Numbered from the stretch's first letter, positions 1 to 10,494 are shown. The stretch is 64,000 bases of DNA from Alteromonas hispanica (GCF_010500915.1 NZ_JAAAWP010000001.1:62001-126000), one strand, 5' to 3'. Program-made: numbers and translations. The notes: a model not told the origin generated them from the letters alone.

Positions 1-1
1 T

Positions 2-988
2 GAGTTTGAAAAAGTCATTCATGACGCTAAAAACCATGAATTAGCGAAGGATTTAGAGGTCACGGAAAAGCTGGATATTGGCTCTTATCTTGGCGTACCC
101 ATTGTTTTATCTGACGGTGAAGTGTTCGGTACGTTGTGTTGTTACAAGAGTGAAGCTGACAATACACTCAATCAGCGAGATTTGTCTTTTCTTAACGCTT
201 TTGCCGAGATCTATCGCGAACTCTTCGAAGAAAGAATGAAAAACACCACACTGTATGATCAAATGGCCCAGACAACGTTATCGGCACTTGAGTGTGATGT
301 GCTCGATATCCATTATCAGCCTATTTACAGTGTAGAAACTGGCGCGATTTGCGGCTATGAATGTCTTGCTCGTTTTAATACAAGTCCCTACAGAACCCCA
401 GATGTTTGGTTTGATGAAGCAGAAAAGGTAGGAATGGGAGAGGCCCTACAATTAAAGGCCATTGAGCAAGCACTGAATAACATGCACAGGTTACCTATTG
501 ACACCAGTCTATCGTTAAACATTGCCCCTGAGTATATACTCAATGGTTCTATACATAAGTTATTAGAGGGCGTTGATATTAGTCGGCTAATACTTGAAGT
601 AACCGAACATTCACCAATCAACGATTACATTGCATTTCGCAAAAAGCTTGCACCGCTGCGAGAGCGGGGAATGCAGTTGGCTATAGATGATGCGGGTGCA
701 GGCTATTCGAGCTTTCAACACATATTGGAGTTAGAAGCCGATCTTATTAAACTGGACTTGAGCTTAATTCGCGATATACATATACAACCGAAAAAACTTG
801 CGCTGGCAAAGGCCCTTTGTGCGTTCGCTAAGTCTACCTCTTGTGTAATTATCGCGGAGGGTGTTGAAGTGGTCGATGAACTTAAGGTTTTACAACAGCT
901 TGGTGTAGATCGCATTCAAGGATACTTAACGGGTAAACCCATGGTGTTAAATGAAGCGTTAGCGCATCAATTTACGCTGCCGTTATAA
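2..988 (+). CDS. GAF-EAL cyclic-di-GMP phosphodiesterase, 5' end missing
   Basis: The open frame runs in from the window edge, so the N-terminus is not visible. The first ~75 visible residues look like the end of a GAF sensor domain (IGSYLGVPI, GTLCCYKS). An EAL domain fills the rest: ECL in place of EAL, then EVTEH, DDAGAGYSS (variant of DDFGTG), IKLDLSLI, AEGVE and IQGYLTGKP. All the expected metal- and substrate-binding motifs are present, so it should hydrolyse cyclic-di-GMP to pGpG in the cytoplasm. No GGDEF domain is visible. The internal GTG at 122 falls inside the GAF fold and is not the start. The signal sensed is unknown. Confidence 0.88.
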   Translation, partial: EFEKVIHDAKNHELAKDLEVTEKLDIGSYLGVPIVLSDGEVFGTLCCYKSEADNTLNQRDLSFLNAFAEIYRELFEERMKNTTLYDQMAQTTLSALECDVLDIHYQPIYSVETGAICGYECLARFNTSPYRTPDVWFDEAEKVGMGEALQLKAIEQALNNMHRLPIDTSLSLNIAPEYILNGSIHKLLEGVDISRLILEVTEHSPINDYIAFRKKLAPLRERGMQLAIDDAGAGYSSFQHILELEADLIKLDLSLIRDIHIQPKKLALAKALCAFAKSTSCVIIAEGVEVVDELKVLQQLGVDRIQGYLTGKPMVLNEALAHQFTLPL

Positions 989-1029
989 AATGAACTTGGT
1001 TACAGTTTCCACTTTAAAATTGCCATAAA

Positions 1030-1109
1030 AAAGTCCGCTGTTGAGCGTCAAATCAAACACAGCATTAAAACAAACTGCTGCAGAGGATTATAAGCATTGG
1101 GCGGACTTT
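1030..1109. repeat. Widely spaced inverted repeat AAAGTCCGC / GCGGACTTT
   Basis: A perfect 9-base inverted repeat (1030-1038 and 1101-1109) encloses 62 bases between the EAL gene and the convergent DUF3718 gene. The right arm runs into TTTGTTTT and the left arm is preceded by A-rich sequence. The paired ends could therefore act as a bidirectional terminator or close a small structured RNA. Seen in sequence; function is inferred. Confidence 0.4.
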
Positions 1110-1141
1110 GTTTTAATTACAGTAAAGTCGTGTGCAAGCTC

Positions 1142-1537
1142 TTATCTTGCTGTGTCAAAGCTAACGTGAATATCCTTTGGCAAGGTCGCACTATTGTTGG
1201 CAATGGTGTCTCTAATTTCCACTACACCACGGCGAGATGGACGGTGATGTTTTTGTAGCACCGATAGTGTTTTCACTGCTCCGTACTTTTGTGCAAAGTC
1301 GACGACGCTTATTCCATTACACACCAAGCCATTTGCAACCAGACTATAAGCTTTACTTACAATTTTGGTACCGACCATCATTTTCTTTACATCTCTTCGC
1401 AGTCCATGACTGTCATCGGTAGCGGCGTTTTTACATATTGATATAAGTCTCTCTTCCGTATACGCAGAAGCAGCGCCAGAGAACAAAATGCCAGTAGATA
1501 GCAAGGCTCCGACCATATAAATTGTAGAGTTTTTCAT
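1142..1537 (-). CDS. DUF3718 family secreted protein
   Basis: 131 residues with a clear Sec signal peptide: a Lys near the N-terminus, a hydrophobic stretch to about residue 20, then a likely cut after the Ala-Ser-Ala near residues 23-25. The mature part has two cysteines, in ISICKNAA and GLVCNGISV. The VCNG...FA pattern matches my recollection of DUF3718, a family of small exported proteins in Alteromonas and Shewanella with no known function. It should be periplasmic, and the two cysteines could form a disulfide. It is monocistronic and divergent from the winged-helix gene at 1780. Confidence 0.72.
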   Translation of the reverse strand: MKNSTIYMVGALLSTGILFSGAASAYTEERLISICKNAATDDSHGLRRDVKKMMVGTKIVSKAYSLVANGLVCNGISVVDFAQKYGAVKTLSVLQKHHRPSRRGVVEIRDTIANNSATLPKDIHVSFDTAR

Positions 1538-1579
1538 GTTGGTTATTCCTTTTCACATAGAATGGGGTAATGAGCAATT

Positions 1580-1602
1580 TAGCTACTTACTTCTTGTAGC
1601 TA
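1580..1602. repeat. Inverted repeat TAGCTAC / GTAGCTA in a divergent intergenic region
   Basis: Two perfect 7-base arms (1580-1586 and 1596-1602) with a 9-base gap lie in the 5' region of the DUF3718 gene, between it and the divergent regulator. It may be an operator for the adjacent winged-helix protein or a leader hairpin. Only the symmetry is seen. Confidence 0.3.
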
Positions 1603-1743
1603 CACTCAGAGTAGTTGCCCAATTCTCGCCTGCCATGACGAACTTGTGTTAATAGAGTGACAAAAATAAACGACTCAAATTCATAACCTTGAGAATGAAT
1701 GTCATTGTTTCATCATAGACAAAACACGTTGTTATCATCTATG

Positions 1744-1752
1744 TGGTATACT
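1744..1752 (+). promoter_or_regulatory. Extended -10 promoter candidate for the winged-helix gene
   Basis: TGGTATACT reads as a TGn-extended -10 element, 27 bases before the ATG at 1780. No convincing -35 is seen at 17 bases, as is usual for extended -10 promoters. A GGGG lies about seven bases before the start codon and may serve as ribosome binding site. Confidence 0.4.
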
Positions 1753-1779
1753 TAGGTCTTATAAATATCGGGGCACGTC

Positions 1780-2154
1780 ATGAAAACTGTTGCCAACACC
1801 CTGATGTACGAGTCGGACACAAGACGATTGGTCCGTTCGGATGGGCAATATGTTTCTCTATCACCAGCATGCGATAGACTAATAACCAGTCTTATTGAAG
1901 CGAAAGAAAAGGGTGTACCCAGAGACGCCCTTCGGCGTATTGTATGGGGGCATGAGTACGTCAGCGACGATGCTATAAATCACCTTGTGTGCCGCCTTAG
2001 ACGGAAATTACAGTCCATTTGTGAAAACAACGAGTGGCAAGTAGAGACCTTACCCTGCCAAGGTTATAGATTACTCGTAAAAGCTCCTTTGCAGCCAGGC
2101 TTTCTTTCAACACTAGTAGGGTATTTTAAAAAATACTGGCGAGAGCGGCACTAG
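1780..2154 (+). CDS. Stand-alone OmpR/ToxR-type winged-helix DNA-binding protein
   Basis: 124 residues made almost wholly of one Trans_reg_C-type winged helix: start strand LMYESDTRRLV, helix region ALRRIVWGHEYVSDDAINHLVCRLRRKL, and wing strand VETLPCQGYRLLV. There is no receiver domain in front, and the C-terminal tail is basic (FKKYWRERH), not a membrane segment as in ToxR or CadC. It probably binds DNA but has no visible input domain. It is divergent from the DUF3718 gene, which is a reasonable first guess for a target. Confidence 0.8.
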   Translation: MKTVANTLMYESDTRRLVRSDGQYVSLSPACDRLITSLIEAKEKGVPRDALRRIVWGHEYVSDDAINHLVCRLRRKLQSICENNEWQVETLPCQGYRLLVKAPLQPGFLSTLVGYFKKYWRERH

Positions 2155-2294
2155 ATTCATTTGGGTAAAACAGGGTTGAAACAGCCTTTTCTCTGCATAG
2201 CGGCCACTATTAACAGCGTCCAGTTTCAACGTGATAAACAATGTAGTGATTCAAGTAATGAAATAAGCTGGTACTTATGCCAATACATGCAGGG

Positions 2295-2567
2295 TTAAAG
2301 AGGAACTTTAATTTTTAGAGGTTTCTTAGCCACACAACAACAGGGCAAAATTTCATCGTCGTCTATAAACGCTAAAGGGTCTGTAGTGTACTCAACTTCA
2401 CCTTCGAGTAGCTTGGTTCTGCAGGCACCGCAAAAACCTTCTCGGCAATGATAGTGAATATTGATCCCCGCGGCTTCCATAGCGCTTAGTAAGGTTTTAT
2501 CGCAAGGGGAGTTGATATGCCCCACATCGACAATATCGATGCGGAGCATATTATCGCTACTGCTCAT
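2295..2567 (-). CDS. yfaE: 2Fe-2S ferredoxin YfaE, ribonucleotide reductase radical maintenance
   Basis: 90 residues with the plant-type ferredoxin cluster motif: Cys41, Cys46 and Cys49 in CREGFCGACR, and the fourth ligand within the CCC at 76-78. YfaE supplies electrons to NrdB to rebuild the diferric-tyrosyl radical cofactor. It follows nrdB by 12 bases on the same strand, the same nrdA-nrdB-yfaE order as in E. coli, which confirms the role. The extra adjacent cysteines at 76-78 make the exact fourth ligand uncertain. Confidence 0.93.
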   Translation of the reverse strand: MSSSDNMLRIDIVDVGHINSPCDKTLLSAMEAAGINIHYHCREGFCGACRTKLLEGEVEYTTDPLAFIDDDEILPCCCVAKKPLKIKVPL

Positions 2568-2579
2568 TAAACTGCTTAA

Positions 2580-3710
2580 TTACAGTTCAAAGTCAGCAAA
2601 GTCTTCTTCGCTTACCGCAGAGTCAATTTGACCAACTAGGTAAGAGCTTATTTCAGATTCTTGTGGAGCAACCTGTACATTGTCTGAGTTTAGGTAATTA
2701 TTCATCCAAGGTAGAGGATTACTACTAACATCAAACGGCGCATCAAAACCAATGGCCGTCATACGCTGGTTAGCAATGTATTCCACGTATGAACATAAAA
2801 TTTCTTTGTTCAGTCCAATCATTGAACCGTTCTGGAATAAGTAATCTGCCCACTCTTTTTCTTGCTCAACCGCATTCATAAAGATAGCGCGTGCTTCGTC
2901 TTTACATTCTTCAGCAATTTGCGCCATCTCAGGGTCGTCTTTACCCTTAGCCCACAAGTTAAGAACGTGTTGGGTTGACGATAAGTGTAGGTTCTCATCA
3001 CGAGCAATTAGACGAATAATTTTTGAGTTTCCCTCCATAAGCTTTCGCTCAGCGAACGCGAAGGTACAAGCGAATGACACATAAAAGCGTATAGCTTCCA
3101 ATGCATTTACTGAGTTCATGCATAGGTATAGCTTTTTCTTCAATTCATACATGTTGATAGTGTGAGCAACGCCATCAACGGTATGTACGCCTTCACCTTG
3201 AGTTTGCCATAGTTGGGTGGCAAAGATGAGGTCGTCGTAATACTTCGAGATATCGGCAGCGCGACGTTTGATTTCTTCGTTTACAACAATATCGTCAAAA
3301 ATTTCGCTTGGGTCTGAAAACAGGTTACGCAAAATGTGCGTGTAAGAACGAGAGTGAATCGTCTCGTAAAAAGACCAGGTTTCTACCCAAGTTTCGAGCT
3401 CGGGCAGCGAGATTATTGGCAAGAACGCTATGTTAGGGCTTCTGCCTTGTACAGAATCGAGTAGAGTCTGGTACTTAAGGTTAGAAATAAAGATGTGCTT
3501 TTCTGGCTCGGTTAATTTTTGAAAATCAACGCGATCGCGTGTGACATCTACTTCTTCAGGACGCCAGAAAAAACTTATTTGTTTCTCAATAAGCTTTTCG
3601 AAAATGGCATGCTTTTGCTGGTCGTAGCGCGCAACATTTACGGGGTTGCCGAAAAACATTGGCTCTACCAGTGGGTTTGTACTTTGTTGGTTAAACGTAG
3701 TGTATTTCAT
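2580..3710 (-). CDS. nrdB: Ribonucleoside-diphosphate reductase class Ia, beta subunit
   Basis: 376 residues, the E. coli length. The start MKYTTFNQQ followed by [17 protein letters not shown] aligns with E. coli NrdB, which settles the start. Iron ligands and the radical tyrosine are in place: E-T-I-H-S-R-S-Y gives the Glu, His and Tyr of the 115/118/122 set, ALEAIRF gives the next Glu, and ARDENLHL gives the last Glu and His. NrdB carries the tyrosyl radical that starts catalysis in NrdA, making deoxynucleotides for DNA synthesis. It lies 113 bases after nrdA and is co-transcribed with yfaE. Confidence 0.97.
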   Translation of the reverse strand: MKYTTFNQQSTNPLVEPMFFGNPVNVARYDQQKHAIFEKLIEKQISFFWRPEEVDVTRDRVDFQKLTEPEKHIFISNLKYQTLLDSVQGRSPNIAFLPIISLPELETWVETWSFYETIHSRSYTHILRNLFSDPSEIFDDIVVNEEIKRRAADISKYYDDLIFATQLWQTQGEGVHTVDGVAHTINMYELKKKLYLCMNSVNALEAIRFYVSFACTFAFAERKLMEGNSKIIRLIARDENLHLSSTQHVLNLWAKGKDDPEMAQIAEECKDEARAIFMNAVEQEKEWADYLFQNGSMIGLNKEILCSYVEYIANQRMTAIGFDAPFDVSSNPLPWMNNYLNSDNVQVAPQESEISSYLVGQIDSAVSEEDFADFEL

Positions 3711-3823
3711 GATGACCTAACTAAAAACTTAATGATAAACGCGTATTTTTATTAGTGTTCTTGCTGCTATCTACTGCCTTTCGGTCAACTGTGTTGCCGA
3801 AAGAGCGCATGCCCTCTAAATAA

Positions 3824-6145
3824 TTAGATTTTGCATGCACCGCCGGCACAATCATCATCTTCTTCTATCACTACTTCTTCTTGACGAGGAAGTGGCTCAC
3901 TAGCTTTTACATCTAGTGCGGAGGTGTCTGACGCGCCGTCTCGGGTGTTATGATAATACAATGTTTTGACACCAAGCTTGTACGTAGTTAACAGGTCTTT
4001 AAGCAATAGCTTCATCGGAACCTTGTTACCGTCGTAACGGCTTGGGTCGTAGTTGGTATTGGCTGAAATTGTCTGGTCGATAAACTTCTGCATAATACCA
4101 ACTAGCTGCAAATACCCATCATTTGATGGAATATCCCACAGCAACTCATATTGATTTCTCAATGTTTCGTACTCTGGCACTACTTGTTTTAGTACTCCGT
4201 CTTTACTGGATTTGATACTGATAAATCCACGAGGTGGCTCAATTCCATTTGTCGCATTTGAAATTTGCGACGATGTTTCAGATGGCATTAGTGCAGACAG
4301 AGTAGAATTACGTAAACCGTAAGTTTTCACTTCTTCGCGAAGCGCGTCCCAGTCGTAATGAAGAGGTTCGTTACACACCTTATCAAGATCACGCTTGTAA
4401 CTGTCGATAGGCATTACGCCTTGAGAGTAGGTTGTTTCATTGAATTTAGGACACGCACCTTTCTCTTTAGCCAAGTTATTTGAGGCTTTAAGAAGATAGT
4501 ACTGCATGGCCTCAAATGTACGATGAACCAAACCGTTTGCACTACCGTCAGAGTATCTAACGTTATTCTTCGCAAGATAATACGCAAAGTTAATAACACC
4601 AACACCTAAGGTTCTGCGCCCCATAGTGGCATTGTAAGCGGCCGGGACAGGGTAGTCTTGGTAATCAAGGAGGTTATCAAGTGCGCGAACGGCTAGGTCT
4701 GCCAATTCTTCGAATTCATCCAGCGACTTAATGGCACCTAAGTTAAATGCTGAAAGTGTACATAATGCTATTTCGCCTTCTTCGTCGTTCACGTGCTGAA
4801 GCGGCTTAGTAGGAAGCGCAATTTCTAAACATAGGTTACTTTGACGAACAGGTGCTACTTCCGGGTTGAACGGACTGTGGGTATTACAATGGTCTACATT
4901 TTGAAGGTAAATACGACCCGTGCTCGCACGCTCCTGCATGAACAAGCTAAACAGCTCCATTGCTTTTATCTGCTTCTTGCGAATGCTGTCATCGTTCTCG
5001 TATTTAACGTAAAGCTCTTCAAATTTATCTTGGTCAGCAAAGAAAGCGTCATAAAGACCCGGAACGTCTGAAGGGCTAAACAGCGAAATGTAGCCGTCCT
5101 TCATCATTCGCTGGTACATCAATTTATTAAACTGAACGCCATAGTCGAGATGGCGAACACGGTTCTCTTCAACACCACGGTTATTTTTAAGTACGAGAAG
5201 CGATTCAACTTCCATGTGCCAAAGAGGATAAAACAACGTTGCTGCACCACCGCGCACGCCACCTTGAGAACAGCTTTTTACGGCTGTTTGGAAATACTTA
5301 TAAAAAGGAATACAACCAGTGTGGAAAGCTTCACCACCACGAATAGGGCTGCCTAACGCTCTAATTCTACCCGCATTCACGCCAATACCAGCCCGTTGGC
5401 TGACATATTTTACGATGGCACTTGCAGTAGCGTTAATGGAATCTAGACTGTCTCCGGCTTCAATAAGAACGCAAGAGCTGAACTGACGAGTAGGGGTACG
5501 CACACCCGCCATAATTGGCGTGGGCAGAGAAAGTTTGAACGTAGAGGCTGCATCGTAGAAACGGCGAACGTAGTCCATTCTCGTCTCTTTGTCGTAATTG
5601 GCAAACAAGCATGCTGCTACAAGGATGTAAAGAAACTGTGCACTCTCATATATTTCACCGGTAACACGATTTTGAACAAGATATTTACCTTCAAGCTGTT
5701 TAACTGCAGCGTAGCTGAAGTTCATATCTCTCCAATGATCTATATAAGTGTCCATTTCGGCAAATTCTTCTGCCGAATAATCTTCTAACAAGTGACTGTC
5801 ATACTTACCCATTTCAACCATTTGTTTAACGTGATCTACAAGGGCTGGCGGCTCAAACTGGCCGTATGCTTTTTTGCGCAAATGGAAAATAGCAAGTCGC
5901 GCAGCTAGGTACTGGTAATCTGGCGCATCTGTTGAAATAAGGTCGGCTGCTGATTTGATCAGAGTCTCATGAATTTCGCTGGTGTTGATACCGTCATAAA
6001 ATTGAATTTGGGCTTTAATCTCCACTTGCGAAACAGACACATTGCTAAGCCCTTTCGCTGCCCATGTGACAACTTTATGGATTTTCTCTAAATCAATAGA
6101 CTCTTTTTCACCGTTTCGTTTGGTGACAAATAAATTATTATTCAT
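3824..6145 (-). CDS. nrdA: Ribonucleoside-diphosphate reductase class Ia, alpha subunit
   Basis: 773 residues. An N-terminal ATP-cone (about residues 5-95, TKRNGEKESIDLEKI) senses ATP/dATP. The catalytic barrel follows, with SSCVL, SNLCLEIALPT (Asn-x-Cys-x-Glu catalytic triad) and the second active cysteine in ALCTLSAFNLG. The C-terminal redox pair is in CAGGACKI. It reduces NDPs to dNDPs with NrdB. AGG sits about five bases before the ATG. The start is about 300 bases downstream of the inferred promoter, an unusually long leader. C-terminal acidic residues (EEDDD) precede the swinging-arm cysteines. Confidence 0.97.
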   Translation of the reverse strand: MNNNLFVTKRNGEKESIDLEKIHKVVTWAAKGLSNVSVSQVEIKAQIQFYDGINTSEIHETLIKSAADLISTDAPDYQYLAARLAIFHLRKKAYGQFEPPALVDHVKQMVEMGKYDSHLLEDYSAEEFAEMDTYIDHWRDMNFSYAAVKQLEGKYLVQNRVTGEIYESAQFLYILVAACLFANYDKETRMDYVRRFYDAASTFKLSLPTPIMAGVRTPTRQFSSCVLIEAGDSLDSINATASAIVKYVSQRAGIGVNAGRIRALGSPIRGGEAFHTGCIPFYKYFQTAVKSCSQGGVRGGAATLFYPLWHMEVESLLVLKNNRGVEENRVRHLDYGVQFNKLMYQRMMKDGYISLFSPSDVPGLYDAFFADQDKFEELYVKYENDDSIRKKQIKAMELFSLFMQERASTGRIYLQNVDHCNTHSPFNPEVAPVRQSNLCLEIALPTKPLQHVNDEEGEIALCTLSAFNLGAIKSLDEFEELADLAVRALDNLLDYQDYPVPAAYNATMGRRTLGVGVINFAYYLAKNNVRYSDGSANGLVHRTFEAMQYYLLKASNNLAKEKGACPKFNETTYSQGVMPIDSYKRDLDKVCNEPLHYDWDALREEVKTYGLRNSTLSALMPSETSSQISNATNGIEPPRGFISIKSSKDGVLKQVVPEYETLRNQYELLWDIPSNDGYLQLVGIMQKFIDQTISANTNYDPSRYDGNKVPMKLLLKDLLTTYKLGVKTLYYHNTRDGASDTSALDVKASEPLPRQEEVVIEEDDDCAGGACKI

Positions 6146-6446
6146 GTTACCTAGCCGTTTGTCTGTTAGCGCGTAAAGCGAAAGTTTTTTCTAACCCACT
6201 TTATGTCGTTTTAGTTTGTGTTGTATTTCTTTTGTGCGTGTATCGAAGTGCGAATGTTGCGCTGTAGGTCAGAGATTTCAGACCGCCTTACTAAATACAC
6301 GCACGCAAGCCGTCTTAACCGTTAAAATAAAGTAGAGACTGCCGATAAATTTTTACTTTTAGTTTGTCCTGAAAAGGGCTTGTATGGTTGATACCAAAAG
6401 CCGCTGTCAGATCCTGAAATTATTGCTGGATCTCCAGTTGGACAGA

Positions 6447-6494
6447 ACACAAGATAGTGAGGTTTGAGCTGTAATGCAACCCAATATCTGGTGG
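6447..6494 (-). promoter_or_regulatory. nrdAB promoter with paired NrdR boxes
   Basis: Two 16-base sites read ACACAAGATAGTGAGG (6447-6462) and ACCCAATATCTGGTGG (6479-6494), both close to the NrdR consensus acaCwATATwtwGtgt. Their starts are 32 bases apart, three helical turns, which is the spacing NrdR needs. On the minus strand TTGCAT (6479-6474), a 17-base spacer and TATCTT (6456-6451) make a good sigma-70 promoter. The boxes cover its -10 and -35, the arrangement expected for repression of nrdAB by the (d)ATP-sensing repressor NrdR. Boxes and spacing are seen; binding is inferred. Confidence 0.72.
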
Positions 6495-6697
6495 TATTTC
6501 CAACACTCAATCTGGCATAGATTTTACGTTAGTAACAACTAACTTTTTAGCGTTCTACAAGCTTCAATTAAAACAAATGCAAGCACTTTTCGTACTTTGA
6601 TCTGTCGCTAAATTAATTTAATATTAAAAACGCTTTTTTATGAAAACACGATATATGGTGTATGAAATATCACCATGACCCAATATGTAGTGTTAAG

Positions 6698-7402
6698 TTA
6701 GCTTTGTACCACTGTATATAGAAGGTAATTAACATCTACATTATTTGCAGATAAGTAAAAGCCTTGGGTGATCGGATCCATGTGTAACCCTGTCATATCT
6801 TTAGGCAATAAACCTGCGTTGTCTGTCATTGCCATTAGCTCAGATGGTTTTAAAAACTTCTTATGATCGTGAGTGCCTTTCGGCACGAGTTTGAGAATAT
6901 ACTCGGCGCCAACGATCCCCATCAAATACGACTTTACATTTCGATTAAGCGTAGAGAAAAATACATGCCCGCCTGGTTTTGCTAACTTTGCGCAGGCTTT
7001 TACTACTGACTCAGGATTAGGTACGTGCTCTAGCATCTCCATACAAGTCACTACGTCAAATTTTCCCGCGTGCTCAGACGCAAAGTCTTCAGCTGTAGAG
7101 CATACATAATTTACTTTTACACCCGATTCTAATCCGTGTAGCTTGGCCACCTCTAAAGAAGCTTGCGCCATATCGAGACCAGTAACTTTTGCGCCCGCTT
7201 TAGCCATAGATTCGGCTAGAATGCCGCCGCCGCAGCCAATATCAATCACCGACTTACCGAACAATCCTTGTGTATGTTGATTAACAAAATCAAGACGCAA
7301 TGGGTTTATTAGATGTAAAGGCTTAAATTCTCCTTCTGGATCCCACCACCGAGAGGCTAGTTGAGAGAATTTTTCTATTTCTTGTTGGTCAACATTTGTC
7401 AT
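6698..7402 (-). CDS. ubiG: Ubiquinone biosynthesis O-methyltransferase
   Basis: 234 residues from the start [12 protein letters not shown]. The frame is open upstream to 7546, but only the ATG at 7402 matches the family N-terminus, and it has AAGGA about 11 bases upstream. SAM-binding motif I is [13 protein letters not shown], and [10 protein letters not shown] follows. UbiG performs both O-methylations of ubiquinone synthesis at the membrane. It is divergent from gyrA and next to nrdA, the same neighbourhood as in E. coli. Confidence 0.95.
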   Translation of the reverse strand: MTNVDQQEIEKFSQLASRWWDPEGEFKPLHLINPLRLDFVNQHTQGLFGKSVIDIGCGGGILAESMAKAGAKVTGLDMAQASLEVAKLHGLESGVKVNYVCSTAEDFASEHAGKFDVVTCMEMLEHVPNPESVVKACAKLAKPGGHVFFSTLNRNVKSYLMGIVGAEYILKLVPKGTHDHKKFLKPSELMAMTDNAGLLPKDMTGLHMDPITQGFYLSANNVDVNYLLYTVVQS

Positions 7403-7707
7403 GGGTAAGTAATTCCTTCGATTACGAGTTAATAACATAACGTAAAACCCGTCATTGGAGTTACATTTTTTGGTGAAAACAGAGGTGTAAATTGCTCGTC
7501 TGCGCGAAAAATAATCGCTTGCCTTGTTGAGGGGGAATAACCGCAATTAAGCGCTACATAAATCTGTCATCAAGTGGTACACTGACGAAACGATTATGAA
7601 CCCACATAATAACAATAGTGCGCACCATGTCCTTCTGATTTAATGAATCAAAACGAGGACAAAACGGATAACGCAGAACAAATCAAGAAAAAGGGATTAA
7701 GCAGTTT

Positions 7708-10401
7708 ATGTCTGATAACGCTAAAGAAATTCTCCCCGTTAACATTGAGGAAGAGTTAAAGAACTCATACCTCGATTACGCGATGAGCGTTATTGTCGGG
7801 CGAGCATTGCCTGATGTACGAGATGGCTTGAAGCCAGTTCACCGCCGAGTGCTATTTGCGATGAACGAACTTAAAAATGACTTCAATAAGCCGTATAAAA
7901 AATCTGCCCGTGTGGTAGGTGACGTTATTGGTAAATATCACCCCCACGGTGATTCTGCTGTATACGACACAATAGTGCGAATGGCACAGCCGTTTTCACT
8001 GCGTTACATGCTAGTTGACGGTCAAGGTAACTTTGGTTCTGTAGATGGTGATTCTGCGGCAGCAATGCGTTATACCGAAGTCCGAATGGCTAAAATTGCT
8101 CATGAGCTTTTGGCCGACCTTGATAAAGAAACTGTTGATTTTGTGCCAAACTACGACGGTACAGAATTTATTCCTGAAGTTCTGCCCACAAAAGTGCCTA
8201 ACTTACTAGTAAATGGTTCGTCGGGTATTGCGGTAGGTATGGCAACAAACATACCGCCTCACAACCTCACTGAAGTTATCAATGGCTGCGTTGCTCTTAT
8301 TGAGAACCCTGATATAACAATTGATGAGTTAATGACTCATATCCCCGGCCCAGACTTTCCAACTGCCGCAACTATCAGCGGTCGTAAAGGTATAGAGGAC
8401 GCGTATCGCACCGGTCGCGGCAAAATATACCTGCGAGCAAAGGCGGATATAGAAACCGACGCTAACGGTAAAGAAACAATTATCGTTAACGAAATACCTT
8501 ATCAAGTTAACAAAGCTCGTCTAATTGAAAAAATGGCAGAGCTTGTTAAAGAAAAGCGCATTGAAGGTATATCTGCATTACGCGATGAGTCTGACAAAGA
8601 CGGTATGCGGATTGTTATCGAGGTTAAACGTAACGAATCAGCAGAAGTGTTGCTGAACCACCTGTATGCCAATACTCAGTTACAAACGGTATTTGGTATT
8701 AACATGGTGGCGCTGGACAATACCCAGCCAAAAGTATTTAACCTTAAAGATACGCTGGAAGCCTTTATACTGCACCGTCGTGAGGTTGTTACTCGCCGTA
8801 CGGTATTTGAGCTTCGCAAAGCACGTGATCGTGCGCACATCTTAGAAGGCTTGGCGATAGCGCTTGCTAATATCGACCCTATCATCGAGCTTATCAAGGC
8901 ATCTCCAAGCCCCGCTGATGCTAAAAAAGCATTGGTTGCTCAAGGCTGGGCCCTTGGTGATGTATCGCAAATGCTAGAGCGAGCTGGTGACGATGCAGCG
9001 CGACCAGATTGGTTAATGCCAGAATTTGGTATTCGCGACGGAAAATATTTCCTAACCGAGCAACAGGCACAAGCTATTCTTGACCTTCGTTTACATAAGT
9101 TAACAGGTCTTGAACACGAAAAAATTCTTGAAGAATACAAGCAGTTACTTGAGCTTATTGCTGAGTTACTTCACATATTAAACAGCCCAGAGCGTTTGAT
9201 GGAAGTTATTCAAGAAGAGCTTGAGAAAGTACGCGAAGAATACGGCGACGAGCGTCGTACAGAAATTACGGCTGCCAGCCACGATATCGACATTGAAGAT
9301 CTAATCGAAAGAGAAGAGGTAGTAGTAACCTTGTCTCGTGAAGGTTACGTGAAGTACCAGAAGTTGACAGATTACGAGGCCCAGCGTCGCGGCGGCCGCG
9401 GTAAATCTGCAACTAAGATGAAAGACGAAGATATTATTGAGAAGCTGTTAGTGGCAAATACCCACGACCATATTCTTTGCTTCTCAACCCGCGGCAGGTT
9501 GTACTGGCTAAAAGTGTATCAGTTACCTTTCGCAAGCAGAAATGCGCGCGGTAGACCAATTGTCAATATTCTTCCACTTGAAGAAAATGAGAGAATTACT
9601 GCTATATTGCCTATCAAAGAATTTGTTGAAGGTAAATATGTGCTGATGGCAACGGCCAACGGCACGGTTAAAAAGACAGATTTGAGCCTGTACTCTCGTC
9701 CGCGTTCAAACGGTATAATTGCGGTGAACCTTAACGATGGTGACGAGCTAATTGGCGTAGATATTACCGACGGCGATGACGACATTATGTTGTTCTCTGA
9801 TGCTGGTAAAGTTGTGCGTTTCAATGAGAAGCTTCGCGATAGTGAAACCGGTGAAGTTAAGCGCGATCCAGAAACGGGTGAAGAACTGTATGCCCTTAGA
9901 CCCATGGGTAGAACTGCTACCGGTGTTCGAGGCATTCGCTTACAAGACGATCAAAAAGTAGTCTCTCTTATTGTTCCCAAAGGTGACGGACCTATTTTGA
10001 CCGCAACGGTAAACGGTTTTGGTAAACGTACACCGCTTGAAGAATACCCTGCGAAGAGCCGTGCAACACAAGGTGTGGTTTCTATTAAGGTATCGGAGCG
10101 AAACGGTAAAGTTGTCGGCGCTGTTCAGGTTGATGACTCAAATGAAATGATGCTAATTAGTGACCAGGGCACATTGGTACGTACACGGGTGAGTGAAGTA
10201 TCCGTTGTCGGCCGAAACACTCAAGGCGTTCGCTTGATGCGTACTGTTGAAGGTGAACATGTTGTCGGGTTACAGCGTATCGAAGAAGTAGTAGATTTGC
10301 CTGATTTAGACGAAGATGGCAATCCAATTGTTTCTGAAGTATTACCTGAGCAAGAAGAAAACGTTGCACAAGACAACGATAGCTCAACGACAGAAGACTA
10401 G
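7708..10401 (+). CDS. gyrA: DNA gyrase subunit A
   Basis: 897 residues. The N-terminal breakage-reunion domain has catalytic Tyr122 in AMRYTEVRM. The quinolone-resistance region reads [12 protein letters not shown] with Ser83 and Asp87, so the common resistance positions are wild type. The C-terminal DNA-wrapping domain has the GyrA box QRRGGRGKS and several further blades. An acidic tail of about 40 residues ends the protein. With GyrB it introduces negative supercoils. A hairpin terminator follows and separates it from serC. Confidence 0.98.
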   Translation: MSDNAKEILPVNIEEELKNSYLDYAMSVIVGRALPDVRDGLKPVHRRVLFAMNELKNDFNKPYKKSARVVGDVIGKYHPHGDSAVYDTIVRMAQPFSLRYMLVDGQGNFGSVDGDSAAAMRYTEVRMAKIAHELLADLDKETVDFVPNYDGTEFIPEVLPTKVPNLLVNGSSGIAVGMATNIPPHNLTEVINGCVALIENPDITIDELMTHIPGPDFPTAATISGRKGIEDAYRTGRGKIYLRAKADIETDANGKETIIVNEIPYQVNKARLIEKMAELVKEKRIEGISALRDESDKDGMRIVIEVKRNESAEVLLNHLYANTQLQTVFGINMVALDNTQPKVFNLKDTLEAFILHRREVVTRRTVFELRKARDRAHILEGLAIALANIDPIIELIKASPSPADAKKALVAQGWALGDVSQMLERAGDDAARPDWLMPEFGIRDGKYFLTEQQAQAILDLRLHKLTGLEHEKILEEYKQLLELIAELLHILNSPERLMEVIQEELEKVREEYGDERRTEITAASHDIDIEDLIEREEVVVTLSREGYVKYQKLTDYEAQRRGGRGKSATKMKDEDIIEKLLVANTHDHILCFSTRGRLYWLKVYQLPFASRNARGRPIVNILPLEENERITAILPIKEFVEGKYVLMATANGTVKKTDLSLYSRPRSNGIIAVNLNDGDELIGVDITDGDDDIMLFSDAGKVVRFNEKLRDSETGEVKRDPETGEELYALRPMGRTATGVRGIRLQDDQKVVSLIVPKGDGPILTATVNGFGKRTPLEEYPAKSRATQGVVSIKVSERNGKVVGAVQVDDSNEMMLISDQGTLVRTRVSEVSVVGRNTQGVRLMRTVEGEHVVGLQRIEEVVDLPDLDEDGNPIVSEVLPEQEENVAQDNDSSTTED

Positions 10402-10494
10402 GGGTATTGTAGATTATCCAAGCACTGCGGTTACTGAGGTATTCACCTCAGAATAGATCAGTAACGGGTAGTCGTGCAATATCAGTGTCCTTAT

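Noticed and set aside
6322..6510. 62-codon minus-strand frame in the nrdA leader
   Set aside because: It covers the promoter and both NrdR boxes, has no ribosome binding site and no protein-like composition.
7634..7650. Dyad GATT-TAATG-AATC upstream of gyrA as an operator
   Set aside because: Short AT-rich symmetry of this kind is expected by chance and no regulator is suggested.
9519..9935. 138-codon antisense frame in gyrA
   Set aside because: It is a shadow of the strongly conserved gyrA coding frame.
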